Positions 48,399 through 58,959 of a stretch of DNA of 62,147 bases are shown here, piece by piece. The notes below the pieces were generated by a model. The model was not told where the DNA came from. It saw only the letters and a list, made by a program, of their open reading frames with translations, and ran no database searches. The DNA is taken from the NCBI GenBank assembly GCA_029077825.1, contig JAQNCT010000011.1, forward strand, positions 1-62,147. The letters are read 5' to 3'. The first letter of the stretch is position 1. Each line of letters starts with the position of its first letter. This DNA comes from Acidocella sp. Its GTDB lineage: Bacteria > Pseudomonadota > Alphaproteobacteria > Acetobacterales > Acetobacteraceae. A program made the position numbers and the translations under genes.

Positions 48399-49291
48399 GC
48401 TGCGTGCTCCACCATCCACTTACAAAGTGCTGAAAATGACATGCCCAGATGACCAGCTTGTTCGGGCAATAACGAGGTGGCGGTCATGCCGGGTTGGGTG
48501 TTAACTTCAAGCAGCACCAGCCGACCAGTTGCATCATCATAACGTAAATCGGCGCGCGTCGCACCCCGGCATCCCAGGGCCTGATGCGCGGCCAACGCGA
48601 TATCCATGGCACGCCGGGAAATTTCAGATGGAATTTCGGCTGGCACAACATGACGCGAGCCGCCATGCGAATATTTGGCGTGGTAGTCGTAGAATGCCTC
48701 GCCCGAGAGAATTTCAGTGACCATCAAGGCATGGTCGCCCAGCACACCAACGGTGAGTTCACGCCCTGGAATATATTGCTCAACCATCGCCGGGCCAAAA
48801 TTCCAGGCTGCAACAATTTCAGCATTGCGGTTATCGCCCGGGCGCACGATTGAAACACCCACCGATGAGCCTTCATTAACCGGTTTGACCACGTAAGGTG
48901 GCGGCAGCGGGTCATGGTCGGCGAGTTCGGCGATTTGGATAATGCGGTGCGGGGCCACGGGCAGGCCGGCATGCGCGAATACTGCTTTTGCTGCGGCTTT
49001 ATCCATGGCCAGCGCCGAGGCGCGCACACCTGAATGGGTGTAGGGAATACCGAGATAATCCAGAATGCCTTGAATGGTGCCGTCCTCACCAAAGCGGCCA
49101 TGCAAAGCATTAAACACCACATCGGGTGCCGGCGTTAAGTCTGCGATGAGCGCTTGCACGTTAAATGTTACATCAATGGGCGTGACTTCATAGCCGGCTT
49201 CGCGCAGGGCCTCGACCACCTGACGGCCCGACCGCAGGCTAACTTCACGTTCGGCGGACATGCCGCCATGCAGGACTGCGACGCGGGTCAT
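48386..49291 (-). CDS. ddl: D-alanine--D-alanine ligase
   Basis: 301 aa ATP-grasp enzyme joining two D-Ala for the peptidoglycan stem. Motifs are VLHGGMSAEREVSLRSG at the N-terminus, VVKPVNEGSSVGVSIV for the ATP loop, and the C-terminal LLEVNTQPGMTATSLLPEQA. The type is DdlB-like, as usual in the dcw cluster. It overlaps murB by ATGA and ftsQ by 13 bases. Confidence 0.96.
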   Translation of the reverse strand: MTRVAVLHGGMSAEREVSLRSGRQVVEALREAGYEVTPIDVTFNVQALIADLTPAPDVVFNALHGRFGEDGTIQGILDYLGIPYTHSGVRASALAMDKAAAKAVFAHAGLPVAPHRIIQIAELADHDPLPPPYVVKPVNEGSSVGVSIVRPGDNRNAEIVAAWNFGPAMVEQYIPGRELTVGVLGDHALMVTEILSGEAFYDYHAKYSHGGSRHVVPAEIPSEISRRAMDIALAAHQALGCRGATRADLRYDDATGRLVLLEVNTQPGMTATSLLPEQAGHLGMSFSALCKWMVEHAACRV

Positions 49292-50184
49292 GCTGGAATT
49301 CCAATTCGTTTAATTTCCCAATGCAATGAAACACCCGAGGTTTCCGCGACACGACGGCGTACGTCCTCGCCCAGACCTTCAAGGTCAGCGGCGGTGGCAT
49401 CGCCATTATTTAGCATGAAATTGCAATGAAGTTCTGATACCTGCGCGCCGCCGCGCCGCAGACCGCGGCAACCGGCGGCATCGATCAACTCCCAGGCTTT
49501 CATGTCGGGAGGGTTGGCAAAAGTAGAACCACCGGTGCGGGCACGGGTAGGTTGGGTTAGCTCACGGCTGGCTTTAATGTCGGCCATTCGGGCGGCGATG
49601 GTTTTGAAATCTCCCGCGTGCGTGAGGAAGCGGGCACGACTAACGACAGCACCCGGAGGCAGGTTAGAACGGCGATACGAGAGCGAGAGGTCGTTAGCCG
49701 TGAGACGCAACAACTCGCCCGAGCGGGTAATGATCTCAGCCCAGTCGAGAACATTTGCGATGTCGCCGCCGTAGGCGCCAGCGTTCATGGCCACCGCGCC
49801 GCCAACGGTGCCGGGTATGCCTGAGAGAAATTCAAGCCCGGTGCGTCCGGCGCCAGCGGCGGTTTCAGCCACCGTGGAATCAAGGGCCGCGGCACCCGCC
49901 ACGATAGCGTTATCTTCAATGATAATATCATTGAAACCACGGGCCAATTTGATAACAACGCCCGCAATGCCACCATCGCGGACAATGAGGTTTGAGGCGG
50001 CACCAATCACAGTAACTGGCATTTCCAGCGGCAGCTTACGCAGTAAGTCGGCAAGGTCCGCAGCGTCAGCGGGGCGTACTAAAAATTCAGCAGCACCGCC
50101 GACGCGAAACCATGTGGCCGGGCCGAGAACCACGGACTCTTGAATCCGTCCACGGATGGCGGGGATTTCAAGTGTCGCCATCAT
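49288..50184 (-). CDS. murB: UDP-N-acetylenolpyruvoylglucosamine reductase
   Basis: 298 aa FAD/NADPH enzyme making UDP-MurNAc. The FAD domain begins at [15 protein letters not shown], with [14 protein letters not shown] and the [18 protein letters not shown] block. The catalytic Ser is in GGSTFANPP, followed by [12 protein letters not shown]. This is a type II-like MurB (no large extra domain). It overlaps murC and ddl by four bases at either side, so translation is coupled. Confidence 0.96.
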   Translation of the reverse strand: MMATLEIPAIRGRIQESVVLGPATWFRVGGAAEFLVRPADAADLADLLRKLPLEMPVTVIGAASNLIVRDGGIAGVVIKLARGFNDIIIEDNAIVAGAAALDSTVAETAAGAGRTGLEFLSGIPGTVGGAVAMNAGAYGGDIANVLDWAEIITRSGELLRLTANDLSLSYRRSNLPPGAVVSRARFLTHAGDFKTIAARMADIKASRELTQPTRARTGGSTFANPPDMKAWELIDAAGCRGLRRGGAQVSELHCNFMLNNGDATAADLEGLGEDVRRRVAETSGVSLHWEIKRIGIPA

Positions 50185-51617
50185 CGTGGGGCACCGCTGC
50201 GTTTTGCAGCGCCTTGCAGAGACTTTAGTTCCTCGGGCAGAGCATTGGCCCAGGTTGTGATGTTGCCGGCACCTAGGCAGATGACGAAATCGCCGTGCCG
50301 GGCGATGGCGTTGACCATCTCGGCGAGATGCGAGGGGTCGCTAAGCGGCACGACCGAGCGATGGCCGCGCGCACGCAAGCCCTCAACCAAGGCATCGCGG
50401 TTAACGCCCTCGATCGGCGCTTCGCCGGCGGGGTAAACGTCAGCGACGATGACTGTACCAGCGTCATTCATGCAGGTGCAGAAATCTTCAAACAAGGTCT
50501 GCAAGCGTGAGTAGCGGTGCGGCTGCACGACAGCGATTACATCGCGCGCACCGGCTTGCCGAGCCGCTTTTAATACGGCTGAGATTTCAACAGGGTGATG
50601 GCCGTAATCATCAATGACGGTAATGCCGCCAGCCTCACCGGTGGTGGTGAAGCGGCGCTTGACACCGGCGAAGGCAGCCAGAGCCGCTTTGATTTTGGGC
50701 TCCTCAATTTCCATTTCGGCAGCCACGGCAATGGCGGCCAGAGCGTTCTGCACATTGTGGTTGCCTAACATGGGCAAGCGGAATGGCCCCATCCGGCGGG
50801 CACGGCCGGTGGCACGATCAGAGAAGCGGACCTCGAAGGTGGCACCGCTGCGGTCAGACATGATGCGTTCGGCCCGCACATCAGCTTGCGGCGAAAAACC
50901 GTAGGTTATGACACGATGATCAGATAACGCCGGGATCATTTGCTGGACGGCGGGGTGGTCAATACAAAGTACCGCAAAACCGTAGAAGGGAATGTTGGAG
51001 ACGAATTGGCGGTAGCCTGCTTCCATAGCCTCGCGGGTTCCCCAATGATCAAGATGTTCAGGGTCCATGTTTGTGACGATGGTGATAACCGGGGGCAGAC
51101 GCAGGAAGCTGCCGTCTGATTCATCGGCTTCAACCACCATCCAATCACCAGCGCCCAGGCGGGTGTTACTGCCGTAAGCATTGATGATGCCGCCGTTAAT
51201 GACCGTGGGGTCAAACCCGGCACCCTCTAAAACCGCAGCCACCAAGCTTGTTGTTGTGGTTTTACCATGCGTGCCACCAATGGCGACGGACCATTTGAGG
51301 CGCATCAGTTCGGCAAGCATTTCAGCACGGCGCACCACCGGGATCAGCTTGCTGCGAGCGGCGACCAGTTCGACATTGTCCTTGGGTACTGCGGTGGAAA
51401 TGACAACCACTTGGGTGTTACCGAGATTATCGGCGCTGTGGCCGATCGTCACGGGAATACCAATACCGCGCAGGCGCTTAACGTTCGCATTATCAGACAT
51501 GTCGCTACCCTGCACGGAATATCCAAGCGTGTGCAGAACTTCAGCGATGCCCGACATGCCAATGCCGCCAATGCCGACGAAGTGGATGGTACCGATTGAT
51601 AGAGGCAGTGCTCTCAT
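50181..51617 (-). CDS. murC: UDP-N-acetylmuramate--L-alanine ligase
   Basis: 478 aa Mur ligase adding L-Ala to UDP-MurNAc. The N-terminal UDP site is [17 protein letters not shown], the P-loop is GTHGKTT (residues 115-121), then [23 protein letters not shown] and the C-terminal [10 protein letters not shown] and VVQPHRYSR. The order murG-murC-murB-ddl is standard. It overlaps murG and murB by four bases each. Confidence 0.97.
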   Translation of the reverse strand: MRALPLSIGTIHFVGIGGIGMSGIAEVLHTLGYSVQGSDMSDNANVKRLRGIGIPVTIGHSADNLGNTQVVVISTAVPKDNVELVAARSKLIPVVRRAEMLAELMRLKWSVAIGGTHGKTTTTSLVAAVLEGAGFDPTVINGGIINAYGSNTRLGAGDWMVVEADESDGSFLRLPPVITIVTNMDPEHLDHWGTREAMEAGYRQFVSNIPFYGFAVLCIDHPAVQQMIPALSDHRVITYGFSPQADVRAERIMSDRSGATFEVRFSDRATGRARRMGPFRLPMLGNHNVQNALAAIAVAAEMEIEEPKIKAALAAFAGVKRRFTTTGEAGGITVIDDYGHHPVEISAVLKAARQAGARDVIAVVQPHRYSRLQTLFEDFCTCMNDAGTVIVADVYPAGEAPIEGVNRDALVEGLRARGHRSVVPLSDPSHLAEMVNAIARHGDFVICLGAGNITTWANALPEELKSLQGAAKRSGAPR

Positions 51618-52726
51618 AGTTTTGCTCCTGCCATGGCATTTTGTACCAGGTCTGCTAGTTTTTCGGCTGCACCAGGATGCCCTTGTATGGCGGCGGCAGC
51701 GGCGGCGGATTCGAGTGTTTGCGGGTTGTTGATCAATGTCTCGATTTTATTAGCTAAAATTTGCGGCGTTAATAAGGCTTGATCCATCCGCCATGCGGCG
51801 CCGCAGTCAGCTAAAGCATCAGCGTTGGCACGCTGGTGATCATCGATGGCGCTGGGTAGCGGGATGAATATGGCAGGCAGGCCGGCAATGGCAAGTTCCG
51901 CAACAGTTGAAGCGCCTGAGCGGGCAATGACCAAATGGGCTTGCGACAAAAGCTCCGCCACGTTATCGAAAAAAGGCGATAGAGTGGCATTGATTTTGGC
52001 GGATTGAAAAATCGCGCGTGCTTGATTGAGGTCATCTGGCCGGCATTGCTGCGTAACAACCAATCGCTCACGCAAATATTCGGGCAGTAACGCCAGAGCT
52101 GCCGGGATGAGAGTGCCGAAAGCTTTGGCGCCGAGCGAGCCGCCCATTACTAGAATTTCAATTTTGTCCACCGGGGGTTGATAGGGTTGCTGATAAAGCG
52201 CTGCGATGGTGGGCCGAACCGGGTTACCAATGACAATGGTTTTTATGCCAGCCGGAATTTTTTCGGTTTTTGCAAATGTGAGTGCAAGTTGGTCACTTAC
52301 ATAGGCCAGCAGACGATTGGCCCGGCCCAGAACGGCATTTTGTTCATGTAGGAAAATCACTGGGCGATGGCGCACAAAACGCGCGGCGATCACTGGCGCA
52401 ATGGCAGGGTAACCGCCGAATGCCACAACCGCAGCTGGATGGAGACCAATCAGAATAGCATGGGCCTGGCGGATACCGCGCAGCAACGCCACCACGCCGC
52501 GCGCAGCACTGCCAATACTGCGCCCCGAGAGACCTGCCCCTGCTATGACATGACGCTCGGCATTTTCAAATACTGTTGAATTAAGGCCGCCAGAACGGGA
52601 ATCTGTCAGCAACACAACGCGTTCACCGCGCTGCATCAACACAGCGGCCAGCGCTTCGGCTGGGAAGAAGTGCCCGCCGGTGCCGCCGGCTGCGATGATG
52701 ATGGGTTTCACCTGCGGCCCTCTCAT
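51614..52726 (-). CDS. murG: Undecaprenyl-PP-MurNAc-pentapeptide GlcNAc transferase
   Basis: 370 aa GT-B transferase that adds GlcNAc to lipid I to give lipid II on the cytoplasmic face. The Gly-rich loop [10 protein letters not shown] begins at residue 14. Further blocks are [27 protein letters not shown], and the UDP site [27 protein letters not shown]. The start at 52726 overlaps the ftsW stop as ATGA. Confidence 0.96.
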   Translation of the reverse strand: MRGPQVKPIIIAAGGTGGHFFPAEALAAVLMQRGERVVLLTDSRSGGLNSTVFENAERHVIAGAGLSGRSIGSAARGVVALLRGIRQAHAILIGLHPAAVVAFGGYPAIAPVIAARFVRHRPVIFLHEQNAVLGRANRLLAYVSDQLALTFAKTEKIPAGIKTIVIGNPVRPTIAALYQQPYQPPVDKIEILVMGGSLGAKAFGTLIPAALALLPEYLRERLVVTQQCRPDDLNQARAIFQSAKINATLSPFFDNVAELLSQAHLVIARSGASTVAELAIAGLPAIFIPLPSAIDDHQRANADALADCGAAWRMDQALLTPQILANKIETLINNPQTLESAAAAAAIQGHPGAAEKLADLVQNAMAGAKL

Positions 52727-53844
52727 GAGTAATCCGCCAGGTGGCGCTTACGCGTGAGAGCCAAAAGGAATCCCATTTGAATTGAAATGGCCAGGACCGA
52801 GCTGCCGCCGTAAGAAATAAATGGCAGTGTCATGCCCTTGGTGGGGATGAGCGATAATGACGAAGCCATGTTGACGAAGGCTTGCAGGCCAAAACCTACA
52901 ATGAGGCCACCGCCGGCCAGAACCACAAACAGATTTGGCTCGGCCAGCAAACGCACCATCGCGCGGACAACCACCACGCCAAATATCAGAATGATAAAGG
53001 CGCAGAACAACAGACCAAATTCTTCACCCGCTACAGCAAACACGAAGTCAGCGCGGGCATCCGGGAGAAAATGCTTAACCTGCCCCTCACCCGGCCCAAG
53101 GCCAAGTAAACCGCCGTTGCCGAAAGCCGAGAGGGCGGTGATGGCCTGATACGCACTGGTTTTTGTAGGGTGCCAATAAAGCATCACGCGGGTATGCACG
53201 TGCGGGATAAAGATGAAAGCGGCGACCAGGGCGCCAAGCACGATTAAGGCGGCTACGAAAACCCATTTCATATCCAGGCCATCCAGAAAGAACTGAGTGA
53301 AAATGACCATGGTGAACAGAAATGTCATGCCGATGTCGGGTTGCATTTTTAGCAGCAAGGCGGTGAGCAAAAAGAAACCTAGGGCGGCGCGCTTACCGGG
53401 AAAACCTGGCGTGCGGCGGGATTCAGCGATCAGCCAGCCGGAGATAATAATAAATGCCGGCCGTAAAAATTCACTCGGCTGAATGGTGAAGCCAGGCAGC
53501 GCGATCCAACGATGCGCGCCATCAACTTCAACACCGTGCAAAAGCGTAAAGCCGGTAAGCAGAAAAAATATGATGCCCATACCCAGTGCCGCGAGTTTCA
53601 CTTGCCGCAGCGACAGCATCGACATGATCAACATAGTGACCCCCCCCATACCCAGAAAGATGATCTGCTTGATCATCGCCATTGTGTGCGGGTCAGTGAT
53701 GCGCATTGTCAGCCCAGGCGTTGCTGCCAGGGCCAGCACATATCCAATGCCGATGAGCATGCTCAGCGCCAGCAAGGTAACGCGGTCAACGCTCCACCAC
53801 CAGCGGCCGAGGACGGATGTGTCGGTGCGGGAAACACTCGCCAT
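52723..53844 (-). CDS. ftsW: Peptidoglycan polymerase FtsW (SEDS family)
   Basis: 373 aa integral membrane protein with about ten helices that polymerises septal glycan with FtsI. Family marks include HRWIALPGFTIQPSEFLRPAF, the KMQPDIGMTFLF helix and the C-terminal GMTLPFISYGGSSVLAI. The start ATG shares its A with the murD stop TAA. It is in the standard place between murD and murG. Confidence 0.96.
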   Translation of the reverse strand: MASVSRTDTSVLGRWWWSVDRVTLLALSMLIGIGYVLALAATPGLTMRITDPHTMAMIKQIIFLGMGGVTMLIMSMLSLRQVKLAALGMGIIFFLLTGFTLLHGVEVDGAHRWIALPGFTIQPSEFLRPAFIIISGWLIAESRRTPGFPGKRAALGFFLLTALLLKMQPDIGMTFLFTMVIFTQFFLDGLDMKWVFVAALIVLGALVAAFIFIPHVHTRVMLYWHPTKTSAYQAITALSAFGNGGLLGLGPGEGQVKHFLPDARADFVFAVAGEEFGLLFCAFIILIFGVVVVRAMVRLLAEPNLFVVLAGGGLIVGFGLQAFVNMASSLSLIPTKGMTLPFISYGGSSVLAISIQMGFLLALTRKRHLADYS

Positions 53845-55142
53845 TACACAATCGCCTTTACGAGAGATGTGAAATAATCGCCGCGCTGCTCGAAACTGCT
53901 GAACTGATCAAAACTGGCGGCGGCTGGCGAAAGCAGGACAATCTCGGTTCCAGTGGCACGGGCGGCTTGGTACGCAAGCGGGACGGCATCATCAAGTGTG
54001 CCGACGATTTCGTTGGGGATGTTGTGCTTGTTTAATGCTTCTGCAAAGGATGCAGCGTCCCGGCCGATCAGAAACGCCTTGCGGATGCGCGTAAATAGCG
54101 GGGCGAGAGTTACGATGCCGCCGGCTTTGGCGATGCCACCGGCGATCCAGATGAAATGCTCGTAGCAATCCATGGCGCGCGAGGCTGCATCGGCGTTGGT
54201 GGCCTTACTGTCGTTGATGAAGCGGATGCCGTGAATGGTGGCAATTTGCGCTTGCCGGTGGGGTAGCCCGGGATAGGTACGGATACCCTCGGCGATAGCG
54301 GCCTCGGAAACACGCAAGGCCCTGGCTGCGGCTGTTGCTGCGGCGGCATTTTGGGCGTTGTGAGCGCCTGGCAGAGCGCGGGTTTCGCCAACGATGTGGG
54401 TTTTCGAAGAGATTTCAACGACTTTGGCCGGTTGTGTATGCAACCATGACGCCATGGCGCGGGATTCAGAATCGTCCATGCCGATGATTGCCGTACCATT
54501 TGCATCCTGACGCGAAAAAATTTCGCGTTTGGCTAAGGCGTAGCCGCTCATGTCGCCGTGGCGGTCAAGATGGTCGGGCGAGAGATTCAACATGATCGCG
54601 ACATCGAAGCGGGTTTCAACGAGACGCTCCAACATGTAGCTTGACATCTCCAGGACATACACGCCGTTGTCAGGCAATAATGGTAATGACAGCGCCGCCG
54701 GCCCAAGATTGGCACCCGCAGCGTGTGGGATTTTCGCGACATCCAAAATATGCGCGAGCAGCGCTGTGGTGGTGGACTTACCGTTAGTGCCGGTAATGCC
54801 AACGAATTTTGCCTTGCTGCCAGAACCACGAACCGCGCGATACAGCAGCTCAACGTCGGTAAGGATAGGGATATGATTGGCCAAGCACCAGGCGGCCTCA
54901 GGGTGCGGGGCGGGCAATTTATGCGGAATGCCGGGCGATAGCACCAGCGCATCGAGCGGCTTGCTGATATCATGCGGGCGCATCACGGTGAAGCCTTCGG
55001 CGCCGTCACGTGAGGGGGCAAAATCGTCCCACACGTAAACTTCCGCACCTAACGATTTTAACGCCCGTGCGGCTGGCAGGCCGGCCTTGCCGAGCCCCAC
55101 AACGGCGAACCGCTGGTTATGAAAAACCTGAGCGAAGTTCAT
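53844..55142 (-). CDS. murD: UDP-N-acetylmuramoylalanine--D-glutamate ligase
   Basis: 432 aa Mur ligase adding D-Glu. The UDP-binding start is [17 protein letters not shown], the P-loop [12 protein letters not shown] is near residue 120, then [12 protein letters not shown], and the C-terminal domain has [16 protein letters not shown]. The ATG at 55142 overlaps the mraY stop as ATGA. The longer frame from 55196 runs through mraY and is not used. Confidence 0.96.
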   Translation of the reverse strand: MNFAQVFHNQRFAVVGLGKAGLPAARALKSLGAEVYVWDDFAPSRDGAEGFTVMRPHDISKPLDALVLSPGIPHKLPAPHPEAAWCLANHIPILTDVELLYRAVRGSGSKAKFVGITGTNGKSTTTALLAHILDVAKIPHAAGANLGPAALSLPLLPDNGVYVLEMSSYMLERLVETRFDVAIMLNLSPDHLDRHGDMSGYALAKREIFSRQDANGTAIIGMDDSESRAMASWLHTQPAKVVEISSKTHIVGETRALPGAHNAQNAAAATAAARALRVSEAAIAEGIRTYPGLPHRQAQIATIHGIRFINDSKATNADAASRAMDCYEHFIWIAGGIAKAGGIVTLAPLFTRIRKAFLIGRDAASFAEALNKHNIPNEIVGTLDDAVPLAYQAARATGTEIVLLSPAAASFDQFSSFEQRGDYFTSLVKAIV

Positions 55143-56227
55143 CGGATTTTCAGGGTGGCTAACCCTGCCAATGCGAGAATCATCGCGATGATCCAAAAGC
55201 GGATGACGATGGTGGGTTCTGCCCAGCCTTTTTTCTCAAAATGGTGATGCAAAGGCGCCATTAAAAATACTCGGCGGCCGGTGCGCTTGTACCAAAACAC
55301 TTGAACAATCACTGAGATGGTTTCGACGACAAACAAGCCACCAACGATTGCCAGCACAATTTCATTTTTGGTAGCCACGGCGACGGCACCGAGGGCACCG
55401 CCTAATGAGAGGCTGCCGGTGTCGCCCATGAAGACGGCGGCAGGTGGCGCATTGAACCAGAGAAACCCAAGACCGGCACCCATCAGGGCGGAGAGAAATA
55501 CCGTGAGTTCACCAGCACCCGAGATGAAGTTGATTTGTAGGTAGCCTGCGAAAATCCGGTTGCCGACCAGATAGGCGATAAGCGCAAATACGCCAGCGGC
55601 GATGATGGTGGGGACGATGGCTAAGCCGTCAAGCCCGTCTGTGAGGTTGACGGAGTTTGAAGCGCCCATGAGTACGACCATGCCGACCAGGGGGAATAAA
55701 AAGCCAAACGGGATCATCAGGTTTTTGAAAAGTGGTACGGCCAGTTCGGTGCTGAGCGGGGCCGGCATGAGTGCTGTAATCCAAACCGCAGCAAGCAGAC
55801 CGATGCCAGCTTGCACCACCAGCTTGACCCGACCCGGGACGCCCTTGGTGTTGCGCTTGGTCAGCTTCAAATAATCATCGGCAAAACCCAGAGCGCCGTA
55901 GCCGAGTGTTACAAATAATGTTGCCCAGACGTAACCATTATCGAGGTCAGCCCAAATGAGCGTTGAAACACTCAGCGCCATCAGGATCAGCACGCCACCC
56001 ATGGTGGGTGTGCCTTTTTTCTCGATCAGGTGACGCTCGGGGCCGTCGAGCCGGATAGGCTGGCCGTGGCGCTGCATGGATTTGAGCATGCGGATGAGTT
56101 TGGGGCCAAACCAAAAACTGACGATCAGCGCGGTCATGCAGGCGCCGCCTGCACGGAAGGTGATGTAGCGGAACAGGTTAAAAAAATGTACCGACCCAGA
56201 GAGCGGCAGAAGAAGACCATAGAGCAT
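55139..56227 (-). CDS. mraY: Phospho-MurNAc-pentapeptide transferase MraY
   Basis: 362 aa membrane enzyme making lipid I from UDP-MurNAc-pentapeptide and undecaprenyl phosphate. It has about ten helices and the family motifs [35 protein letters not shown] and the C-terminal [13 protein letters not shown]. The A of the murF TGA is shared with its ATG at 56227, so translation is coupled. Confidence 0.97.
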   Translation of the reverse strand: MLYGLLLPLSGSVHFFNLFRYITFRAGGACMTALIVSFWFGPKLIRMLKSMQRHGQPIRLDGPERHLIEKKGTPTMGGVLILMALSVSTLIWADLDNGYVWATLFVTLGYGALGFADDYLKLTKRNTKGVPGRVKLVVQAGIGLLAAVWITALMPAPLSTELAVPLFKNLMIPFGFLFPLVGMVVLMGASNSVNLTDGLDGLAIVPTIIAAGVFALIAYLVGNRIFAGYLQINFISGAGELTVFLSALMGAGLGFLWFNAPPAAVFMGDTGSLSLGGALGAVAVATKNEIVLAIVGGLFVVETISVIVQVFWYKRTGRRVFLMAPLHHHFEKKGWAEPTIVIRFWIIAMILALAGLATLKIR

Positions 56228-57576
56228 CAGTACGGCCCCTCAAGCAGTGCGATAACATCGCGCATCCGGCTGCCGTAACTGCCTTTTACTAACACTGCAT
56301 CATTATGGCGCAAAGCTGATTTCACAATTGGGGCGAGTGCCGCCGCCGTGGGAGCATGGGCACCGCGGCGGTCAGTGGGGAGTGTTTCAAACAACCGCCC
56401 CATCATGTCACCACAGGTAAAAACATGGTCAGCATATTGTAGAACATCATCACGCAACGCGAGATGCTCAACTTCTGCCTGGTCACCCAGTTCCAAAATA
56501 TCGCCCAGCACGGCAATTTTGCGGCCTGGCTGCAAAGCGAGCACTTCAAGTGCCGCGCGAATGGAGGCCGCCGAGGCATTGTAGCTCTCATCCAGCAAAT
56601 AGACCCGGTGGCCGCCGATATTGATGATATGGCGCAAGCCACGGCCCGAAACCGGCATAAATGCCTCGATTTTTTCAGCAGCTTTGACAACATCCAAACC
56701 GATGGCATGGCAGGCCGCCAAGGCGGCGATCGCGTTCATGGCCATATGCCGGCCCGGCGCACCGAGGATGAATTCAACTTTGATGCCTGCAACAATGGCT
56801 TTGACATCGCATGAAACCGGGTCACTTTCAGCCGACAGGAGGCGTGCCTCGGCAAACTCACCTTCGCCAAAACTGAACTGCGGCAGCCCCGCAGGCACCA
56901 GCGCCGAGAGAGCTACGTGAAACCGCGAATCATAGGGAATGATGGCGGTGCCGCCAGCGCGCAAACCTTGAAAGATTGAGGCTTTTTCAAGCATGATCGC
57001 TTCGATACTGCCCATCAGACCGACATGGGCGCGCTCGATGCTGGTGATAATGGCGGCATCCGGGCTGGCAAGTTTGGCGAGCGGCAAAATCTCACCGGGG
57101 TGATTCATGCCCAGTTCCAGCACCGCAAAAGCGGTTTCGCGCGGCATGCGGGCCAGGGTGAGCGGCACGCCGATATGGTTGTTAAAGGACGCTTCGGCGG
57201 CGTGCGTCAGCCCGAAACCTCCCAAGATACGCCGCAGCATTTCCTTGGTGGTGGTTTTGCCAACGCTGCCGGTGACGGCAATGAGTTTGGCAGGGCAACG
57301 GGCGCGGGCGGCAGAGCCCAGGCTGTTGAGTGCGGCCAAGGTGTCGGGCACGCGCAGTTGCGAACCGCCGGTGACATCGCGGGAAACCAAGGCACCCGCG
57401 GCACCTTTGGCAAAGGCATCAGCCACGAAATCATGGCCATCGCGCTCGGCTTGCAAGGCCACGAATAAATCGCCGGGCTGCAGGCTACGGGTATCAATGG
57501 AAATGCCGGTAACGGCAAAGCCAGGGTCATGGCTGCCAACCGCTTTGGCTAATTCATCGGCGCGCCACAGTGTCAT
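56227..57576 (-). CDS. murF: UDP-MurNAc-tripeptide--D-Ala-D-Ala ligase MurF
   Basis: 449 aa Mur ligase adding the D-Ala-D-Ala dipeptide made by Ddl. It has an N-terminal UDP domain, the P-loop [14 protein letters not shown] near residue 103, then [10 protein letters not shown], a central [13 protein letters not shown] block, and the C-terminal [17 protein letters not shown]. Start and stop overlap murE and mraY by four bases and one base. Usual dcw position. Confidence 0.96.
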   Translation of the reverse strand: MTLWRADELAKAVGSHDPGFAVTGISIDTRSLQPGDLFVALQAERDGHDFVADAFAKGAAGALVSRDVTGGSQLRVPDTLAALNSLGSAARARCPAKLIAVTGSVGKTTTKEMLRRILGGFGLTHAAEASFNNHIGVPLTLARMPRETAFAVLELGMNHPGEILPLAKLASPDAAIITSIERAHVGLMGSIEAIMLEKASIFQGLRAGGTAIIPYDSRFHVALSALVPAGLPQFSFGEGEFAEARLLSAESDPVSCDVKAIVAGIKVEFILGAPGRHMAMNAIAALAACHAIGLDVVKAAEKIEAFMPVSGRGLRHIINIGGHRVYLLDESYNASAASIRAALEVLALQPGRKIAVLGDILELGDQAEVEHLALRDDVLQYADHVFTCGDMMGRLFETLPTDRRGAHAPTAAALAPIVKSALRHNDAVLVKGSYGSRMRDVIALLEGPY

Positions 57577-58955
57577 GGCCGGTTCACCAGAGCGCGGATG
57601 ACATCGGCATCGTCAAATGGGTGAATTTCAGTGCCGATAGTCTGGCCTTGTTCATGGCCCTTGCCGGCCACCACCAGCACGTCGCCCTCACCTAGCAGGT
57701 TAAGCCCGGCGGCAATGGCGGCACCGCGCCCGGCGATTTCAATGCCACCTGGGCAAGCGGCCAGAATGGCGGCGCGGATGGCAGCGGGGTTTTCAGTGCG
57801 CGGGTTATCATCAGTGATGATGGCGACATCAGCGAATTTGGCGGCGGCGGCACCCATTAGCGGCCGCTTGCCGGTATCGCGGTCACCGCCGGCGCCAAAC
57901 ACAATTACCAGTCTACCAACGGCATGCGGGCGCAGTGCTTGCAAAACCCGCTCAATGGCATCAGGCGTGTGGGCGTAATCAACGTACGCTGCCGCACCGT
58001 TTGGTAAGATGGCGGCACATTCCAGGCGGCCCCGCACGCCTTGCAGTTTTGGTGCGTACGACCAGGCGTTTGGAATGCCGATGGCTTGCGCCAAGGCGGC
58101 GGCCAGCACAGCGTTGTCGGCCTGAAAACGTCCCGGCAAGTTGAGCATTTCAGTCGGCCGCCCGCCGGGCAGATTGGCAGTGACCAGCTGGCCGCCTGGC
58201 AGCGCCTTGGCGTCAGCCACACTGACCAATCGCAAATTCAGGCCACGCCGGACGGAAATATCACGGATGGCAGCCAGAGTTTCCTTGTCCATATCAGCCA
58301 TTGCCACCGCCGGTGCGCCGGGCGGTAACAGCCGCCCGAACAGCCGCAGTTTGGCAGCACGGTAGGCAGCGATGCTGCCGTGATAGTCCAGATGATCCCG
58401 GGTTAGGTTGGTGAAACCGGCGGCGGTGAGCTTCAGGCCATCCAGGCGGCTTTGCTCCAAACCATGCGAGGAGGCTTCGAGTGCGGCGTGGGTGATGCCG
58501 TGGGCGGCAAGGTCCGCCAGGGTGTTGGCTAAAGTTACGGCATCGGGGGTGGTGAGTGTGTCGGCATGCGGCAAACCTTGCGCGATCACGCCCAATGTGC
58601 CGAGCGAGGCGGCGTGGTGGCCCGATAAAGTGAGGATCTGGCGCAGGAAATCGACCGTGCTGGTTTTACCGTTGGTGCCGGTCACCGCCACCAGGGTTTC
58701 TGGCATCGGGCCGGCCAGCTCGGCGGCGATCATGGCGAGGCGCGTGCGCGGGGTGGCATCCGTGAGGAGCGGGCGTTCGGGCACGCCGACAGGCCACGCG
58801 GTGCCGAGCGGTGCCAAAACGGCGCAAGCCCCGCGCGCCACCGCATCGGCGATAAATTCACGGCCATCCAGCTTCACACCCGGCAGAGCCGCGAACACGA
58901 AGCCCGGCTGGACGGAGCGGCTATCAGCGGTGATGCCTCGGATGTTCATGCCCAT
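57573..58955 (-). CDS. murE: UDP-MurNAc-L-Ala-D-Glu--meso-DAP ligase MurE
   Basis: 460 aa Mur ligase adding the third residue. The motif DDNPRTENP identifies the meso-diaminopimelate-adding type. Other blocks are the P-loop GTNGKTST near residue 100, EASSHGLEQSRLDG and YAHTPDAIERVL. The start at 58955 lies just after the ftsI stop (58960). Other in-frame starts are at 58982 (inside ftsI) and 58949. Confidence 0.95.
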   Translation of the reverse strand: MGMNIRGITADSRSVQPGFVFAALPGVKLDGREFIADAVARGACAVLAPLGTAWPVGVPERPLLTDATPRTRLAMIAAELAGPMPETLVAVTGTNGKTSTVDFLRQILTLSGHHAASLGTLGVIAQGLPHADTLTTPDAVTLANTLADLAAHGITHAALEASSHGLEQSRLDGLKLTAAGFTNLTRDHLDYHGSIAAYRAAKLRLFGRLLPPGAPAVAMADMDKETLAAIRDISVRRGLNLRLVSVADAKALPGGQLVTANLPGGRPTEMLNLPGRFQADNAVLAAALAQAIGIPNAWSYAPKLQGVRGRLECAAILPNGAAAYVDYAHTPDAIERVLQALRPHAVGRLVIVFGAGGDRDTGKRPLMGAAAAKFADVAIITDDNPRTENPAAIRAAILAACPGGIEIAGRGAAIAAGLNLLGEGDVLVVAGKGHEQGQTIGTEIHPFDDADVIRALVNRP

Positions 58956-58959
58956 CAGC